Of a DNA stretch of 64,000 nucleotides, positions 63,205 through 64,000 are shown piece by piece. Location: positions 911,618 through 975,617 of the forward strand of contig NZ_JAJPWV010000002.1 of NCBI RefSeq assembly GCF_021215455.1, read 5' to 3'. A program made the translations under genes and the position numbers. The DNA is from Mucilaginibacter roseus. GTDB lineage: Bacteria > Bacteroidota > Bacteroidia > Sphingobacteriales > Sphingobacteriaceae. How positions within the stretch are numbered: the first letter of the stretch is position 1; each line of letters begins with the position of its first letter. The notes under the pieces were generated by a model, which was not told the origin of the DNA, did no database searches, and worked only from the letters and a program-made list of their open reading frames with translations.

Positions 63205-63231
63205 TTCTTTTCTCCTTTAGAAATTAAAAAG

Positions 63232-63669
63232 TTAAATGGTTTTAGGGTTTTGAGCGGCGTGCGGATGTTCGGCACCGGCATAAACATGCAGATTACCAAA
63301 TAAGGCCTTGCCCAAACGATTCTTAGGTAACATACCACGAACGGCTTTTTCAATTACGCGCTCAGGATGCTTTGCCATTAACTCCTTAGGAGAAATGAAA
63401 CGCTGACCACCTGGGTAACCAGTGTAAGAAACATATTGCTTATCGGCAAACTTGTTTCCGGTCAGTTTTACCTTGTCTGCATTAATAACAATAACGTTAT
63501 CACCGCAGTCTACGTTTGGGGTAAAGCTTGGCTTGTTTTTTCCTCTGATGATCATGGCGATCTTAGAAGACAAGCGCCCCAAAATCTCGCCTTCCGCGTC
63601 AACAACAACCCACTCCTTGTTAACGGTTTTTTTGTTGGCTGAGACAGTTTTGTAACTTAACGTATTCAC
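63232..63669 (-). CDS. rplM: 50S ribosomal protein L13
   Basis: The 145-residue protein has the L13 core (WVVVDAEGEILGRLSSKIA, GDNVIVINADKVKLTGNK, YTGYPGG, AVRGMLPKNRLG). It is one of the first proteins in 50S assembly. The start is GTG 63669, since no ATG keeps the N-terminus (MNTLSYKTVSA). It leads the operon rplM-rpsI-rpsB-tsf. Confidence 0.97.
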   Translation of the reverse strand: MNTLSYKTVSANKKTVNKEWVVVDAEGEILGRLSSKIAMIIRGKNKPSFTPNVDCGDNVIVINADKVKLTGNKFADKQYVSYTGYPGGQRFISPKELMAKHPERVIEKAVRGMLPKNRLGKALFGNLHVYAGAEHPHAAQNPKTI

Positions 63670-63720
63670 TTGCTTAAAATTAAATTAATTAAACGTTTAT
63701 TCTACCCGTAAAATTCGGGA
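63670..63720 (-). other. Short leader of the rplM operon with small hairpin
   Basis: Between the predicted start of transcription (about 63718) and GTG 63669 the leader has the hairpin CCCG-TAAAATT-CGGG (63705-63719). Such a place is where L13-type autogenous control sits in other bacteria, but nothing proves it here. Confidence 0.35.
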
Positions 63721-63723
63721 CTG

Positions 63724-63754
63724 CAAAGATACGTTTTATTTAAACTCTGTCAAA
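63724..63754 (-). promoter_or_regulatory. Strong promoter of the rplM-rpsI-rpsB-tsf operon
   Basis: On the minus strand TTTG (63754-63751), 19 bp, then TATCTTTG (63731-63724) is an exact match to the Bacteroidota housekeeping promoter. It is the clearest promoter in the window. Confidence 0.85.
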
Positions 63755-64000
63755 TGCTTTTTAACTATTTTGTTTCAGGCTGTTAGCCGATAGCCGCCGG
63801 GGCGATTTTCAATACATTATATACATGAAAATCACACCTATTTATTCATCAAATCATTCTGTTAATTAATAGGCGTTTTATCCGGTCGGATATAACATAT
63901 ATAAATAAGTATCGCGCTCGGCGGCAAGTGCTCATTTCTTAATTCAGTTTCAGATAGCAGCGAATATTGGCTGTTTTTATTCTGAATAGACAACTTATAT
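63755..64000. other. Gene-free end of the window
   Basis: No ORF of useful length lies in these 246 bp. They are A/T-rich with scattered A/T runs and must be upstream sequence of the operon or of a gene beyond the edge. Confidence 0.5.

Noticed and set aside
1..64000. tRNA, rRNA, CRISPR array or insertion sequence
   Set aside because: No tRNA cloverleaf with T-loop GTTCRA, no regular repeat-spacer series and no transposase motif was noticed on reading both strands. A tRNA or CRISPR scan would confirm this.

Overview
The window looks like a stretch of chromosome from a member of the Bacteroidota, most likely the family Sphingobacteriaceae (Mucilaginibacter/Pedobacter type; the genus is an inference). 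The evidence is: promoters of the TTG-19 bp-TAnnTTTG kind (clearest before rplM and gcvP), start regions that mostly lack a Shine-Dalgarno sequence, many signal-peptide and lipoprotein genes, an OmpA protein with a calcium-type linker, M13, M28 and M23 peptidases, and gene families typical of the phylum (DUF4846, tandem FKBP isomerases, Holin-X/YtxH stress genes, FtsX-type permeases). No tRNA, rRNA, CRISPR array or intact insertion sequence was seen. Layout: 1-5.4 kb carries a cut-off MFS transporter, an M28 peptidase, recG, ridA and an unlisted 47-residue membrane protein that overlaps ridA. 5.4-9.3 kb carries ompA, divergent pepP and an A/T-rich lipoprotein with a perfect 17-bp inverted repeat against its start codon. 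9.3-17.1 kb is a surface-polysaccharide locus (five glycosyltransferases of families 9, 4 and 2, and an MsbA-like exporter) ending at a beta-barrel porin. 17.2-24.8 kb holds a GH3 glycosidase, a 540-bp gene-free tract of nested palindromes, an M13 peptidase, an M23/DUF4846 overlapping pair, a pentapeptide-repeat protein and a radical SAM protein. 24.9-32.6 kb holds an acyltransferase, an SRPBCC protein, an orphan FtsX permease, a YkuK nuclease-fold protein, two mini-lipoproteins, a Cys-less alkyltransferase-like protein, trmB and a YtxH/Holin-X stress operon. 32.7-39.9 kb holds an AI-2E family exporter, an NtrC-type regulator followed by a tiny stand-alone histidine-kinase H-box protein, an enoyl-CoA hydratase, glnS, two tandem small lipoproteins and an amidase. 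39.95-41.7 kb is an A/T-rich insertion that encodes an anti-phage dCTP deaminase followed by a 53-residue ORF of unknown function. This is the clearest accessory and defence element in the window and the best place to look for something new. 41.7-55.8 kb returns to housekeeping genes: a zinc metallopeptidase, recJ, an MBL hydrolase, a response regulator, gcvP, pdxJ, a GT2, ansA, tatD, two FKBP isomerases and a DHH phosphoesterase. 56-64 kb carries ndk, an ABC exporter and the translation block rplM-rpsI-rpsB-tsf, then nagA, pyrH and frr. How the parts fit: the translation genes run as one minus-strand block from a strong promoter at 63.74 kb. pyrH and frr follow, as in the classical rpsB-tsf-pyrH-frr order, but nagA and a strong terminator split them off. 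The envelope genes (polysaccharide synthesis and export, cell-wall hydrolases, OmpA, stress holin, GH3 and NagA for amino-sugar recycling) form the main functional theme. All functions are read from sequence motifs and family knowledge; no database search was possible.
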